Positions 1 to 8,208 of a stretch of DNA of 34,051 nucleotides are shown piece after piece (position 1 is the stretch's first letter; the number at the start of each line of letters is the position of its first letter). The notes under the pieces were generated by a model. It did no database searches. It saw only the letters and a program-made list of their open reading frames with translations, and had not been told where the DNA came from. Source of the DNA: CAKSQL01 sp045649415 (lineage in GTDB: Bacteria; Bacillota; Clostridia; UBA1381); contig JAZRPY010000010.1 of assembly GCA_045649415.1 (NCBI GenBank), forward strand, positions 1 to 34,051, read 5' to 3'. A program made the position numbers and the translations under genes.

Positions 1-178
1 ACTAAATGTTCCTGAAGCAAGACAAGCCATGGAAAACTTCAAGATGGAAGCTGCAAACGAAGTTGGTGTAAACTTAAAGCAAGGTTACAACGGTGACCTT
101 ACTGCAAGACAGGCAGGTTCTATTGGCGGTCAAATGGTTAAGAAGATGATTGAAGATTACGAAAACAAGATTAAATAA
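1..178 (+). CDS. Alpha/beta-type small acid-soluble spore protein (SASP), 3' part
   Basis: The frame is open from base 2 to the TAA at 176-178 and gives 58 residues of a protein whose start lies outside the window. The segments NFKMEAANEVGV, GDLTARQAGSIGGQMVKKMI and the short charged tail match the conserved C-terminal half of alpha/beta SASPs. These proteins coat DNA in the forespore, protect it from UV and heat, and are degraded by the GPR protease at germination. The sequence therefore indicates an endospore former. A strong terminator follows directly, so the gene is the end of its transcript. Family assignment is firm; which paralogue it is cannot be told. Confidence 0.95.
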   Translation, partial: LNVPEARQAMENFKMEAANEVGVNLKQGYNGDLTARQAGSIGGQMVKKMIEDYENKIK

Positions 179-206
179 CTTTTCTTGCTAATCAATCAAC
201 AGTACT

Positions 207-243
207 AAAAAAGGTAGGCTTCTTAAATGAAGCCTACCTTTTT
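207..243 (+). terminator. Intrinsic terminator after SASP gene
   Basis: A perfect 12-bp stem (aaggtaggcttc with gaagcctacctt) with a six-base loop is followed by a T run, and preceded by an A run. It sits 29 bases after the SASP stop. Because the arms carry A and T runs on both sides, it can also terminate the minus-strand MATE transcript that ends at 252. Confidence 0.9.
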
Positions 244-251
244 AACTATTT

Positions 252-1673
252 CTATGCAATTCCCATTTCAACCTTATACTTAGACAATGCCTCTTTTCCT
301 GTTGTTGTAACAGGCTTTATCCACTTTAATGACCTGAAATATCGAATACACAAATATGCCTTTAAGAAGTCCTCACAAATATAACTGCAGGCAAATGCAG
401 CCACAAAGGGAATCTTAAATATCACTACAACAATAATAGTTACAGGCACCGATATTCCCCACAAACACAAAATATCATATTTCATTCCTTTTTTAGTATC
501 TCCACCTGGACGAAATACTCCCACAATGGCTACATAGTTTATGTTTCGCACAAAAATTTCCAAGCCATATACAAGCATTATTCCACGAGCAGCAATCAAG
601 GTTTTTTCAGATATAGCACCACCCATATTGAATGTTCCGATCAGGGCATCCCTTAATATAATAGCAAACATTCCCATTATAACGCTAACAAAAGGCACTA
701 TGATCATAAATCTTGTTGCATTTTTTATTCCCTTTTTTATGTTTCCACATCCAACATCTTGTCCCACATAAACTGCTGCTGCATTTGTGAGTCCAATAAA
801 GAAGGATAATGCAATATTTTCAAAGGTACGCAATATTGAAATTGCTGCGGTATATTCATAGCCCATATTTGAGAATATCACATTATATGCAATTGTTCCC
901 AAGCCCCAAAGACTTTCATTCAGAATAACAGGAGCGGCTCTTTTATAGAATTTTTTAACAAAATCCATATCAAAACCAAACATCTTTTTTATTGGTGCAA
1001 AGAAAATTTCATCCCTTTTATATGCCATAATTAAAAATACTATCACAGGACCTGACCAAGCAGAAATCACTGTTGCAATTGCAGCTCCCTCAACTCCCAA
1101 CATAGGAAGACCAAATTTACCAAAAATCAATGCATAGTCAAGAATTGCATTTAATATGGTAGTGAAAAAGGACACCACCATAGGAAGCCTCACTCTCTGG
1201 GTTGAACGAAGCACCATATTAAAAAGCATATTTATCATAATAGCAGGATATGAAAATACTGCTATTTTCAAATACATAGCTCCACAATCCAACACATCAG
1301 GATTGCGATTAAATACGCTGATTACAAGCCTTGGCGCAAAAAATCCCACAAGTAAAAACACAATAGAAAAAGCCAGACCAGAAATCATAGCCACTGAATA
1401 TGTATGAATTATACCATTTTTATTCCCCTCACCAAAAAATTGTGAAAAGAACACTGCTCCACCTGAGCATATACCAAAGGTGAACATATTCAACAACCAG
1501 CTCCATTGTCCTGCCATACCAACTGCTGCAAGACTCACATCTCCCAATTGACCAACCATCAGCGTATCAATCAATGTAAAGGAGCTTTGCATCAAGTTCT
1601 GGATTGCAATAGGAATTGCAAGAGTAACCAGCGATGCCCAGAACTTTTTATCTAAAAATAATTCTTTAAACAC
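252..1673 (-). CDS. MATE family multidrug/metabolite efflux transporter
   Basis: Integral membrane antiporter of the MATE family (NorM/DinF-like), which exports cationic drugs or metabolites using a Na+ or H+ gradient. The 473-residue product has about 12 hydrophobic segments. Its start, KKFWASLVTLAIPIAIQNLMQ, and the following LIDTLMVGQLGDVSLAAVGMAGQ are typical of the first two MATE helices. I chose the GTG at 1671-1673 because gaggtgagg lies a few bases upstream. Longer forms starting at 1781 would overlap the upstream cysteine synthase gene and add a non-homologous tail. It is the last gene of the fprA-hrb-cysK-cysK run. The substrate cannot be deduced; export of a thiol or cysteine-related compound is only a guess from context. 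Confidence 0.9.
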   Translation of the reverse strand: MFKELFLDKKFWASLVTLAIPIAIQNLMQSSFTLIDTLMVGQLGDVSLAAVGMAGQWSWLLNMFTFGICSGGAVFFSQFFGEGNKNGIIHTYSVAMISGLAFSIVFLLVGFFAPRLVISVFNRNPDVLDCGAMYLKIAVFSYPAIMINMLFNMVLRSTQRVRLPMVVSFFTTILNAILDYALIFGKFGLPMLGVEGAAIATVISAWSGPVIVFLIMAYKRDEIFFAPIKKMFGFDMDFVKKFYKRAAPVILNESLWGLGTIAYNVIFSNMGYEYTAAISILRTFENIALSFFIGLTNAAAVYVGQDVGCGNIKKGIKNATRFMIIVPFVSVIMGMFAIILRDALIGTFNMGGAISEKTLIAARGIMLVYGLEIFVRNINYVAIVGVFRPGGDTKKGMKYDILCLWGISVPVTIIVVVIFKIPFVAAFACSYICEDFLKAYLCIRYFRSLKWIKPVTTTGKEALSKYKVEMGIA

Positions 1674-1719
1674 TTTTTCCTCACCTCGAACACATTTGAT
1701 GCTAAATTTAAAACAAAAA

Positions 1720-2649
1720 TTATTCCTCAAACAATGGTGTTGAGAAGTATCTTTCTGCAGTGTCAGGAAGGACAGTAACAACAGTTTTTCCCTTACCTAA
1801 TTTTTTTGCAAGCTTAATAGCAGCTGCCACATTTGTTCCAGCTGAAATTCCACACATCAGGCCCTCTTTTCTTGCCAAATCCTGAGAGGTCTTAATAGCC
1901 TCCTCATCAGTGATTATACAGATATCCGAGTATATACTTCGATTTAAAATCTTTGGAATAATTCCATCGCCAATACCCATTTGGATATGTGTGCCAATAT
2001 TCCCACCTGCTAATATTGCAGCATTTTCAGGCTCCACTGCCCATATTTCCATATCAGGATTTTTCTCTTTTAAAATTTCGCCAATACCTGTGATTGTTCC
2101 ACCAGTGCCTATACCTGCGCAAAATCCGTCTATTGGAATATTCGCCTGTTGTAAAATTTCAAGAGCTGTATTTAATCTGTGAGCATTAGTGTTTGCCTCA
2201 TTTTCAAATTGCTGAGGCACATACACATTCTTATCCTCTTCTGCCATTTTTAATGCAGTTTCAGTACACTTCTTTATGCACTCACCAATATCCCCATCAT
2301 CGTGAACGAGGATGACCTCTGCTCCGTAATGTCTTACTATTTTTCGTCTTTCCTCGCTCACGGAATCAGGCATAATTATTATAGTTTTATAGCCTTTTAC
2401 TGCTCCCACCAAAGCAAGACCTATTCCCTGATTTCCACTTGTTGGCTCAACAATAATGCTATTTTCATTTAAAAGCCCCTTTTCCTCTGCCTTTAAAATC
2501 ATATTATATGCAGTTCTTGTTTTAATTGAGCCACCAATATTTACACCCTCAAATTTAACAAGCACCTGGGCACTGTCCTCGTCTGTCATCTTATTCAATC
2601 TCACAAGTGGAGTGTTTCCAATTGCATCAAGCACACTATTACAAATCAT
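1720..2649 (-). CDS. Cysteine synthase family PLP enzyme (divergent paralogue)
   Basis: Fold-type II PLP enzyme of the cysteine synthase / cystathionine beta-synthase family, 309 residues. The PLP lysine is Lys43 in GGSIKTRTAY, where ordinary O-acetylserine sulfhydrylases have SVKDR. The substrate-binding loop reads SGNQG at residues 71-75 instead of SGNTG. The phosphate-binding glycine loop GIGTGGT and the C-terminal PDTAERYFSTPLF are intact, so it should be an active PLP enzyme. It lies 27 bases downstream of a canonical paralogue, so the pair arose by duplication or is kept for division of labour. It may use another acceptor or donor (O-phosphoserine, homocysteine, or a sulfur donor other than sulfide). 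The exact reaction is not decidable from sequence. Confidence 0.88.
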   Translation of the reverse strand: MICNSVLDAIGNTPLVRLNKMTDEDSAQVLVKFEGVNIGGSIKTRTAYNMILKAEEKGLLNENSIIVEPTSGNQGIGLALVGAVKGYKTIIIMPDSVSEERRKIVRHYGAEVILVHDDGDIGECIKKCTETALKMAEEDKNVYVPQQFENEANTNAHRLNTALEILQQANIPIDGFCAGIGTGGTITGIGEILKEKNPDMEIWAVEPENAAILAGGNIGTHIQMGIGDGIIPKILNRSIYSDICIITDEEAIKTSQDLARKEGLMCGISAGTNVAAAIKLAKKLGKGKTVVTVLPDTAERYFSTPLFEE

Positions 2650-2676
2650 ATACTCTTTACTTCCTATCCTATAGAT

Positions 2677-3600
2677 CTAATCAAAAATTGGAGTTGATAA
2701 ATATCTCTCTCCTGTGTCGGGTAATAGCACAACAATGGTTTTTCCTCTATTCTCGGGCTTTTTAGCAAGGCAAGTTGCTGCATACAATGCAGCTCCTGAG
2801 GATATGCCAACCAACAAGCCTTCACATTTAACAAGCTCCCTTGAAGCATTATATGCTTCCTCTGTCTTTACTGTCACAATTTCGTCAATAATTTCTTCAT
2901 TCAATATCTCGGGCACAAAATTTGCACCTATTCCCTGAATACCATGCGCACCCACCTTGCCTTGTGACAAAACAGGTGAGTCATAAGGTTCAACTGCCAC
3001 AACTTCAATTTTAGAATTCTTTTTCTTTAAGTACTCACCAACACCAGTTAAAGTACCACCTGTTCCCACACCTGCAACAAAAATATCAATTTCGCCACAA
3101 GTATCCTCCCATATTTCAGGACCTGTTGTTTTTTTGTGTGCCATTGCATTGGCGTGGTTGGCGAACTGACTCGGCATATAGGCATTGTCCTCTTTTTCTA
3201 AAAGCTCCTGTGCCTTAACAATAGCACCCCTCATACCCTCCTCACCAGGAGTAAGTATAATTTCGGCACCGTATGCCTTTAAAAGCTTTCGTCTTTCAAT
3301 GCTCATAGTTTCAGGCATTGTGAGGATTACTCTGTATCCTCTCGGCACGCCCACTGCTGCAAGACCTATCCCTGTGTTTCCACTTGTTGGCTCGATTATG
3401 GTAGCACCCTTTTTTAACAGTCCCTTTTTCTCGGCATCTGTTATCATCTCATACGCAGCTCTGTCCTTAACACTTCCTGCAGGATTGAAGCATTCTATCT
3501 TCAATAAAAGTCTGGACTCTAACTCATTTTTTTCCTTATATGCAACTGCCTCATATAAGGGCGTTTTTCCTATAAGCTCATCAATAGATTTATATATCAT
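2677..3600 (-). CDS. cysK: Cysteine synthase A (O-acetylserine sulfhydrylase)
   Basis: Makes cysteine from O-acetylserine and sulfide using PLP, in the cytosol. The 307-residue protein has the standard motifs: PLP lysine Lys45 in PAGSVKDRAAYEMI, the substrate loop PTSGNTG at 71-77, the phosphate loop VGTGGTLTG, GIQGIGANFVP and the C-terminal PDTGERYLSTPIF. Length and order match CysK. It starts 13 bases after the stop of the flavin reductase-rubredoxin gene, with an AG-rich ribosome site (agagggaaaaaggt), so it is co-transcribed with fprA and hrb. Cysteine and iron-sulfur cofactors are direct targets of O2 and NO, so coupling cysteine synthesis to a flavodiiron detoxification system is sensible, but this is inference. 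Confidence 0.93.
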   Translation of the reverse strand: MIYKSIDELIGKTPLYEAVAYKEKNELESRLLLKIECFNPAGSVKDRAAYEMITDAEKKGLLKKGATIIEPTSGNTGIGLAAVGVPRGYRVILTMPETMSIERRKLLKAYGAEIILTPGEEGMRGAIVKAQELLEKEDNAYMPSQFANHANAMAHKKTTGPEIWEDTCGEIDIFVAGVGTGGTLTGVGEYLKKKNSKIEVVAVEPYDSPVLSQGKVGAHGIQGIGANFVPEILNEEIIDEIVTVKTEEAYNASRELVKCEGLLVGISSGAALYAATCLAKKPENRGKTIVVLLPDTGERYLSTPIFD

Positions 3601-3613
3601 ACCTTTTTCCCTC

Positions 3614-4225
3614 TTAATTCAATGGTTCAAAATCCGATGCAGGATGCTTACACCACGGGCATATGAAATCCTCAGGCAAGGTGTCACCCTCATACACATA
3701 CCCACAAATTTTGCAAACAAATCCTTTTTTCTTTTGTGGTTGAGCTTTTGGTTTCACATTGTTCTGGTAGTATGTGTAGGTCATAGTTTCCACATCCGAC
3801 ATAACCTTAGCCTCAGTAACTCTACAAATGAACATTCCATGAGTTTCCAAATCTACATACTGCTCCACTCTCAAAGAGATAAATGCATTTATATACTCAG
3901 GCAGATATCTTAGTCCATTTTCTGAATATGCAAGCTTTACTCCCTCAAATTTATTATTGTCCCTGCCACTTTTAAAACCAAATTTTTCAAAAACACTAAA
4001 TGGTGCTTCTTTAGACAGGCAATTCACATTCATAACACCTGTATTTTTTATAACATCGTGGGAGTAGCTTGTTTTGTTAATTGTTACTGCAACACGATTT
4101 GGTGTGTTAGTGACCTGATTTACTGCATTCACAATCAATCCATTGTCCTTTTCTCCCTCTCTTGATGTCACCACATAAAGTCCGTAGCCAATATTGAATA
4201 GTGCCTTTACATCAACATTATTCAT
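3614..4225 (-). CDS. hrb: High-molecular-weight rubredoxin (flavin reductase domain + rubredoxin)
   Basis: A 203-residue fusion. Residues 1 to about 150 form an FMN-binding flavoredoxin/flavin reductase-like domain (FNIGYGLYVVTSREGEKDNGLIVN and NRVAVTINKTSYSHDVI are characteristic). Residues 169-203 are a rubredoxin with Cys171, Cys174, Cys189 and Cys192 in CKICG and CPWCK to bind one iron. The same architecture is known as Hrb in Moorella, where it passes electrons from NAD(P)H to the flavodiiron protein FprA. Here fprA is immediately upstream (18 bases apart), which supports the same partnership. The start has a clear aaggagaga site. The gene symbol follows the Moorella precedent. Confidence 0.93.
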   Translation of the reverse strand: MNNVDVKALFNIGYGLYVVTSREGEKDNGLIVNAVNQVTNTPNRVAVTINKTSYSHDVIKNTGVMNVNCLSKEAPFSVFEKFGFKSGRDNNKFEGVKLAYSENGLRYLPEYINAFISLRVEQYVDLETHGMFICRVTEAKVMSDVETMTYTYYQNNVKPKAQPQKKKGFVCKICGYVYEGDTLPEDFICPWCKHPASDFEPLN

Positions 4226-4243
4226 ATTATCTCTCCTTTTTAC

Positions 4244-5401
4244 TTACTTCAATTCCTCTGCTAATTTTTCAAGTTCTGCCATACTATCCTCATTCAATGC
4301 CGATTTAATGTGCACCACATTTTCTGCTATTTTTATATTTTTACTATTTTCAAAAGCCTTCCTCATAACCTTTTCGGCAGTAGGTGCCCATGTTCCATTT
4401 TCAATAAATGCAATAGTTCTGTTCTGATAGTTTCTCTCAGTTAAATGATTTATAAACTCTCTCATATGCGGGAATATCTCTCCGTTATAGGTGGTGGTTG
4501 CAAGAACAAGAGTTCCATATCTGAACGCATCCTCAACTGCCTCTGCCATATCCACACGAGCCAAATCATTAACCACTACCTTTTTACAGCCTTTATCCGT
4601 CAGCTTTTCTGCCAACAACTCAACTGCCTTTTTTGTGCCACCATAAACTGATGTGTAGGCAATCACAACTCCCTCTGTTTCAACCTGATAGGATGACCAT
4701 ATACCATATAAATTTATATAGTATCCAAGATTTTCTGATAGCACAGGTCCGTGCAATGGGCAAATAGTTTCAATTTCTAATCCTGACAATTTCTTTAACA
4801 GACTTTGTACCTGTGCACCATATTTTCCAACTATTCCAAAATAGTATCGTCTTGCCTCGCAAGCCCAATCCTCCTCCACATCCAATGCTCCAAATTTGCC
4901 AAATGCGTCTGCAGAGAATAAAATCTTGTCGGTACTGTCATAGGTAACAATAACCTCAGGCCAATGTACCATTGGAGCAGTGTAGAACTCCAACTCCCTT
5001 GCACCTAAGTACAATTTATCCTTATCGCCTACCACCATCTGCCTGTCTATAAAATCGGTACCAAAGAATTGCTTCATCATATCAAAGGATTTCTGCCCCG
5101 AAACTATAGTTGTATCAGGATATTCCATCATAAAATTCAAAATATTTGCCGAATGGTCAGGCTCCATATGCTGAACAATTAAATAATCAGGCTTTTTTCC
5201 ATCAAGTGCACATTTGATATTCTTTAGCCACTCCTTTGTAAACTTTATATCTACCGAGTCAAACACTGCAATTTTCTCATCTATGATAATGTATGAGTTG
5301 TATGCCATACCATTTTTCACCACATACTGACCTTCAAATAAGTCAAGCTGATGGTCGTTAACACCCACATATTTTATATTATTGTTTATGTTTATATTCA
5401 T
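4244..5401 (-). CDS. fprA: A-type flavodiiron protein (O2/NO reductase)
   Basis: Cytosolic flavodiiron protein that reduces O2 to water and/or NO to N2O, protecting anaerobes. The N-terminal metallo-beta-lactamase domain holds the diiron ligands: His78, Glu80, Asp82 and His83 in HMEPDH, then the His of MVHWPEV, the Asp of SADAFGKFG and the His of CPLHGPV. The C-terminal flavodoxin domain begins IAYTSVYGGTKKAVELLAEKL. I prefer the ATG at 5399-5401 (385 aa) because ggag is well spaced from it; an ATG at 5405-5407 lies too close to that site. It is first in the operon, followed by its likely electron donor Hrb. Relative preference for O2 or NO cannot be read from sequence. Confidence 0.95.
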   Translation of the reverse strand: MNININNNIKYVGVNDHQLDLFEGQYVVKNGMAYNSYIIIDEKIAVFDSVDIKFTKEWLKNIKCALDGKKPDYLIVQHMEPDHSANILNFMMEYPDTTIVSGQKSFDMMKQFFGTDFIDRQMVVGDKDKLYLGARELEFYTAPMVHWPEVIVTYDSTDKILFSADAFGKFGALDVEEDWACEARRYYFGIVGKYGAQVQSLLKKLSGLEIETICPLHGPVLSENLGYYINLYGIWSSYQVETEGVVIAYTSVYGGTKKAVELLAEKLTDKGCKKVVVNDLARVDMAEAVEDAFRYGTLVLATTTYNGEIFPHMREFINHLTERNYQNRTIAFIENGTWAPTAEKVMRKAFENSKNIKIAENVVHIKSALNEDSMAELEKLAEELK

Positions 5402-5462
5402 TTTCATTCTCTCCTTGTTTTATTTTTATCCTTCCCATCAATTTATACTTTTATTTTCCATT

Positions 5463-5639
5463 CTACTCTAAAATAAGCAAATTCATATTTATACGAGATA
5501 TACGGTTTATATGCCAAGTTTTTTGTGTAATAGTTCGTGTCAAGGCAAGAGCAAAATCAATCTTCTTTCTTCTATAATTTTCACTATTTCCCTTTAAAAA
5601 ATTTACTTTAGAACCTGCGAGAATACCATACTTCCTGCT
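5463..5639 (-). other. Unexplained transcribed leader of fprA with a start-less open frame
   Basis: The stretch between the fprA promoter and the fprA ribosome site holds a minus-strand frame of about 58 codons that is open but has no good start codon or ribosome site near its beginning. It contains the protein-like string NYRRKKIDFALALTRTI. I do not recognise it as a protein. It may be a decayed gene, an RNA element or a dispersed intergenic repeat. I found no second copy in this window and no clear terminator hairpin in it. Nothing else is visible between 5402 and 5741. Confidence 0.3.
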
Positions 5640-5644
5640 ATTTT

Positions 5645-5673
5645 ATTATATCATAAAAAAACAAAAAATGCAA
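5645..5673 (-). promoter_or_regulatory. Sigma-A-type promoter of fprA operon
   Basis: On the minus strand TTGCAT (5668-5673) and TATAAT (5645-5650) are separated by exactly 17 bases. Transcription should start near 5638, giving a 5' untranslated region of roughly 235 bases before fprA. That is long and otherwise unexplained (see the feature at 5463-5639). Confidence 0.75.
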
Positions 5674-5741
5674 ACAATATTTAGATTTGTCACGGATACA
5701 TAGTAATAGCACTGTCCCACCTTGTTTTAGTTAATAAAAAA

Positions 5742-5781
5742 ATGACTGCAAAAAACCTATCCATAGGTTTTTTGCAGTCAT
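5742..5781 (-). terminator. Intrinsic terminator after acyl-CoA synthetase gene
   Basis: A 19-bp perfect inverted repeat (atgactgcaaaaaacctat with its complement) has a very short loop. On the minus strand it is followed by a run of seven T (complement of 5735-5741). It lies 34 bases beyond the stop of the HTH-cupin-acyl-CoA synthetase gene. Confidence 0.92.
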
Positions 5782-5814
5782 CAATACTTTTTTAATTCTC
5801 TCAAAGATGTTAAA

Positions 5815-8115
5815 TTACTTCTTCAGCTTCTCCATATCATTTTTACGGATTTCAACTCTTCTGACCTTACCACTGATGGTCTTGGGAAGCTCCTCAACAA
5901 ATTCAACAATTCTTGGATATTTATATGGTGCAGTATGTGTTTTTACATACTCCTGAATTTCTTTTTTCAGCGTTTCTGTTCCCTCGTTTCCTTTAACAAG
6001 AACAATGGTCGCCTTAACAATCTGACCTCTGACCTCATCAGGAACAGGAGTGATTGCACATTCCAACACATAAGGTAGCTCCATGATAACGCTTTCAATC
6101 TCGAACGGACCGATACGGTAACCGGAGGACTTGATAACATCGTCAATTCTGCCTACATACCAAAGATATCCGTCCTCATCCATAGTTGCCTGATCGCCGG
6201 TATGATAATATCCGTCATACCATACATCTTTGGTCTTTTCCTCATCAAGATAATAACCGATAAACAGACCGCAGGGGACATTATCCTTAACTCGGATACA
6301 GATTTCACCTGCGTCACCAGTTTTACATTCATTTCCGTCAGGATCTAAAACAACAACATCATACAAAGGACTTGGTCTGCCCATAGATCCAATTTTCGGC
6401 TTAGAGCCCACAAAGTTTGCAATGGAGAGTGTTGTTTCTGTTTGTCCGAAGCCCTCCATGATGGTAAGTCCTGTTGCCTTTTTAAACTGGTTAAAGACCT
6501 CAGGATTCAGAGCCTCTCCGGCTGTTGTTGCATATTCTATGGAAGACAGGTCATATTTTGACAAATCCTCTTTGATAAAGAAACGATACATAGTAGGAGG
6601 TGCACAGAAGGTGGTGATGTTGTACTTAGCAAACATAGGCAGAATATCTTCTGAATGGAATCTGTCAAAGTCATAAGTGAACACACCTGCCTCACAGAGC
6701 CACTGTCCGTAGAGCTTACCCCAAAGAGCCTTACCCCAGCCTGTATCAGATATTGTGAAATGCAGTCCGTCAGGGTTGACATTGTGCCAATGCTTCGCTG
6801 TTGGATAATGACCGAGGGCATACTTGTAAGAATGGGTTGCGATACGGGGATAGCCCGTTGTACCTGAGGTGAATAGCATAATCATTGGATCATCACCACA
6901 GGGCGTATTCTCCGTACGGTCATAATGGGTGCTGAAACGCTCCATCTCAACATTAAAGTCGTTCCAACCCTCTTTGCTTCCACCGACTAAAATCTTAACC
7001 ATACCAGGGAATTCTCTTGCCGCTTTTTCTGCCTCATCTGAGACCTCTCCATCTGCTGTGCAGACAATGGCCTTAACCTTTGCCGCCTTATATCGATATG
7101 TAAAATCATGCTCAACAAGCTGATTAGTAGCAGGAATAGCTATTGCACCAATTTTATGAAGTGCCAGCATAGAGAACCAGAATTGGTAATGTCTCTTAAG
7201 AACCAGCATGACAGTATCGCCCTTTTTAATTCCCAAGGATTCAAAATAGTTAGCAGTTTTTGCAGAATATTTCTTCATATCCTCAAAGGTGAAGCGTTTG
7301 TCTGTCTTGTCATTTGCAACCCACATCATTGCTAACTTTTTAGGGTTTTTCTTTGCAATTTCATCAACGCAGTCAAAAGCGAAATTGAAGCTATCCTCGT
7401 TTTTAAAGGTGATACCGTTAAATACACCCTTTTCGTCATAAGAAGACTCAATAAATTTATCAGCAACCGTTTCGGTCTTTGCTTTCTTTTTCGCAAGCTT
7501 TTCAGCAATTATTGGTGCTTCGGGATATTCCTCGTTTACGCTACCCTCCTGAGGATTTAACACGATCGCGTGAAATTCACAACCACCCTCTGAAACAGCA
7601 ATCATACCATGAGGAATGATACTGTTATAAAAGATGGAATCACCCTCATTAAGGATATCCACATGATTTCCCACCTGAACCTTTAAAGAGCCCTTAACGA
7701 TAACATCAAATTCCTGACCATTGTGAGAGTTTAACTCAAGAGGCTCATTCTGCTCCTCCTCAAGATAAGGAAATTTAACTAAAAATGGCTCTGCCAACTT
7801 CTCCTTGAATTTAGGCGCCAGATTGTTATATTCTACTCCATGTTTTTTTACAATCTTAAGACCCTCACCTTTTCTTGTAATAGCAAAGGAAGTAAGAGTT
7901 GTGCTTGTACCCTCCAATAAATCAACAACCTCAACTCCACATGCTTTTGCACATTTGTAGATAAAGGTAAAGCTAAAGTCTGATTCACCCTTTTCTAAAA
8001 CAGCATACTGCTCAGCTGATACACCTGTAAGCTTTGCAAGCTCTGCCTGAGTATATCCACTTGCTTCTCTTAGATCTTTGATTCTATCTGCAACCTCTTT
8101 CAAACTGTACTCCAT
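5815..8115 (-). CDS. XRE HTH - cupin - acyl-CoA synthetase fusion protein
   Basis: A 766-residue, three-part protein. Residues about 7-62 are an XRE/Cro-type helix-turn-helix (YTQAELAKLTGVSAEQYAVLEKGE). Residues about 125-188 are a small cupin (GQEFDVIVKGSLKVQVG, EGDSIFYNSIIPHG). From about 235 to the end is an adenylate-forming acyl-CoA synthetase of the medium-chain (ACSM/MACS) type: TSGTTG 416-421, SDTGW 456-460, GFGQTET, YHTGDQ, and the catalytic lysine Lys750 in ISGKVRR. It should form an acyl-AMP and then acyl-CoA from a small carboxylic acid. The HTH-cupin part resembles free-standing regulators and may bind DNA or sense a ligand. The start at 8115 has aggaga 8 bases upstream. A T-box leader precedes it, implying a role in amino acid supply. 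The acyl substrate is unknown; branched short-chain acids fit best. Confidence 0.88.
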   Translation of the reverse strand: MEYSLKEVADRIKDLREASGYTQAELAKLTGVSAEQYAVLEKGESDFSFTFIYKCAKACGVEVVDLLEGTSTTLTSFAITRKGEGLKIVKKHGVEYNNLAPKFKEKLAEPFLVKFPYLEEEQNEPLELNSHNGQEFDVIVKGSLKVQVGNHVDILNEGDSIFYNSIIPHGMIAVSEGGCEFHAIVLNPQEGSVNEEYPEAPIIAEKLAKKKAKTETVADKFIESSYDEKGVFNGITFKNEDSFNFAFDCVDEIAKKNPKKLAMMWVANDKTDKRFTFEDMKKYSAKTANYFESLGIKKGDTVMLVLKRHYQFWFSMLALHKIGAIAIPATNQLVEHDFTYRYKAAKVKAIVCTADGEVSDEAEKAAREFPGMVKILVGGSKEGWNDFNVEMERFSTHYDRTENTPCGDDPMIMLFTSGTTGYPRIATHSYKYALGHYPTAKHWHNVNPDGLHFTISDTGWGKALWGKLYGQWLCEAGVFTYDFDRFHSEDILPMFAKYNITTFCAPPTMYRFFIKEDLSKYDLSSIEYATTAGEALNPEVFNQFKKATGLTIMEGFGQTETTLSIANFVGSKPKIGSMGRPSPLYDVVVLDPDGNECKTGDAGEICIRVKDNVPCGLFIGYYLDEEKTKDVWYDGYYHTGDQATMDEDGYLWYVGRIDDVIKSSGYRIGPFEIESVIMELPYVLECAITPVPDEVRGQIVKATIVLVKGNEGTETLKKEIQEYVKTHTAPYKYPRIVEFVEELPKTISGKVRRVEIRKNDMEKLKK

Positions 8116-8173
8116 GCTTTTGTCTCCTTTCATTTTTAACAAATTTGTTCTCGGTTACAAATCTGAATAAAAC

Positions 8174-8208
8174 AAAAACTCGTCTCAAAGAAAACTCTTG
8201 AGACGAGT
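8174..8208 (-). terminator. Conditional terminator of the T-box leader
   Basis: An 11-12 bp stem formed by actcgtctcaa and tttgagacgagt is followed by TTTTTGTTTT on the minus strand. It ends 59 bases before the start of the acyl-CoA synthetase gene, so it controls read-through into that gene. Confidence 0.9.

Noticed and set aside
1674..1781. N-terminal extension of the MATE transporter to 1781
   Set aside because: The extension overlaps the upstream cysteine synthase gene, shows no transporter-like sequence, and a GTG with a good ribosome site at 1673 explains the start.
3185..3913. Plus-strand open frame of 242 codons across cysK and hrb
   Set aside because: It is antisense to two well-supported genes, spans their junction, and its translation resembles no protein family.
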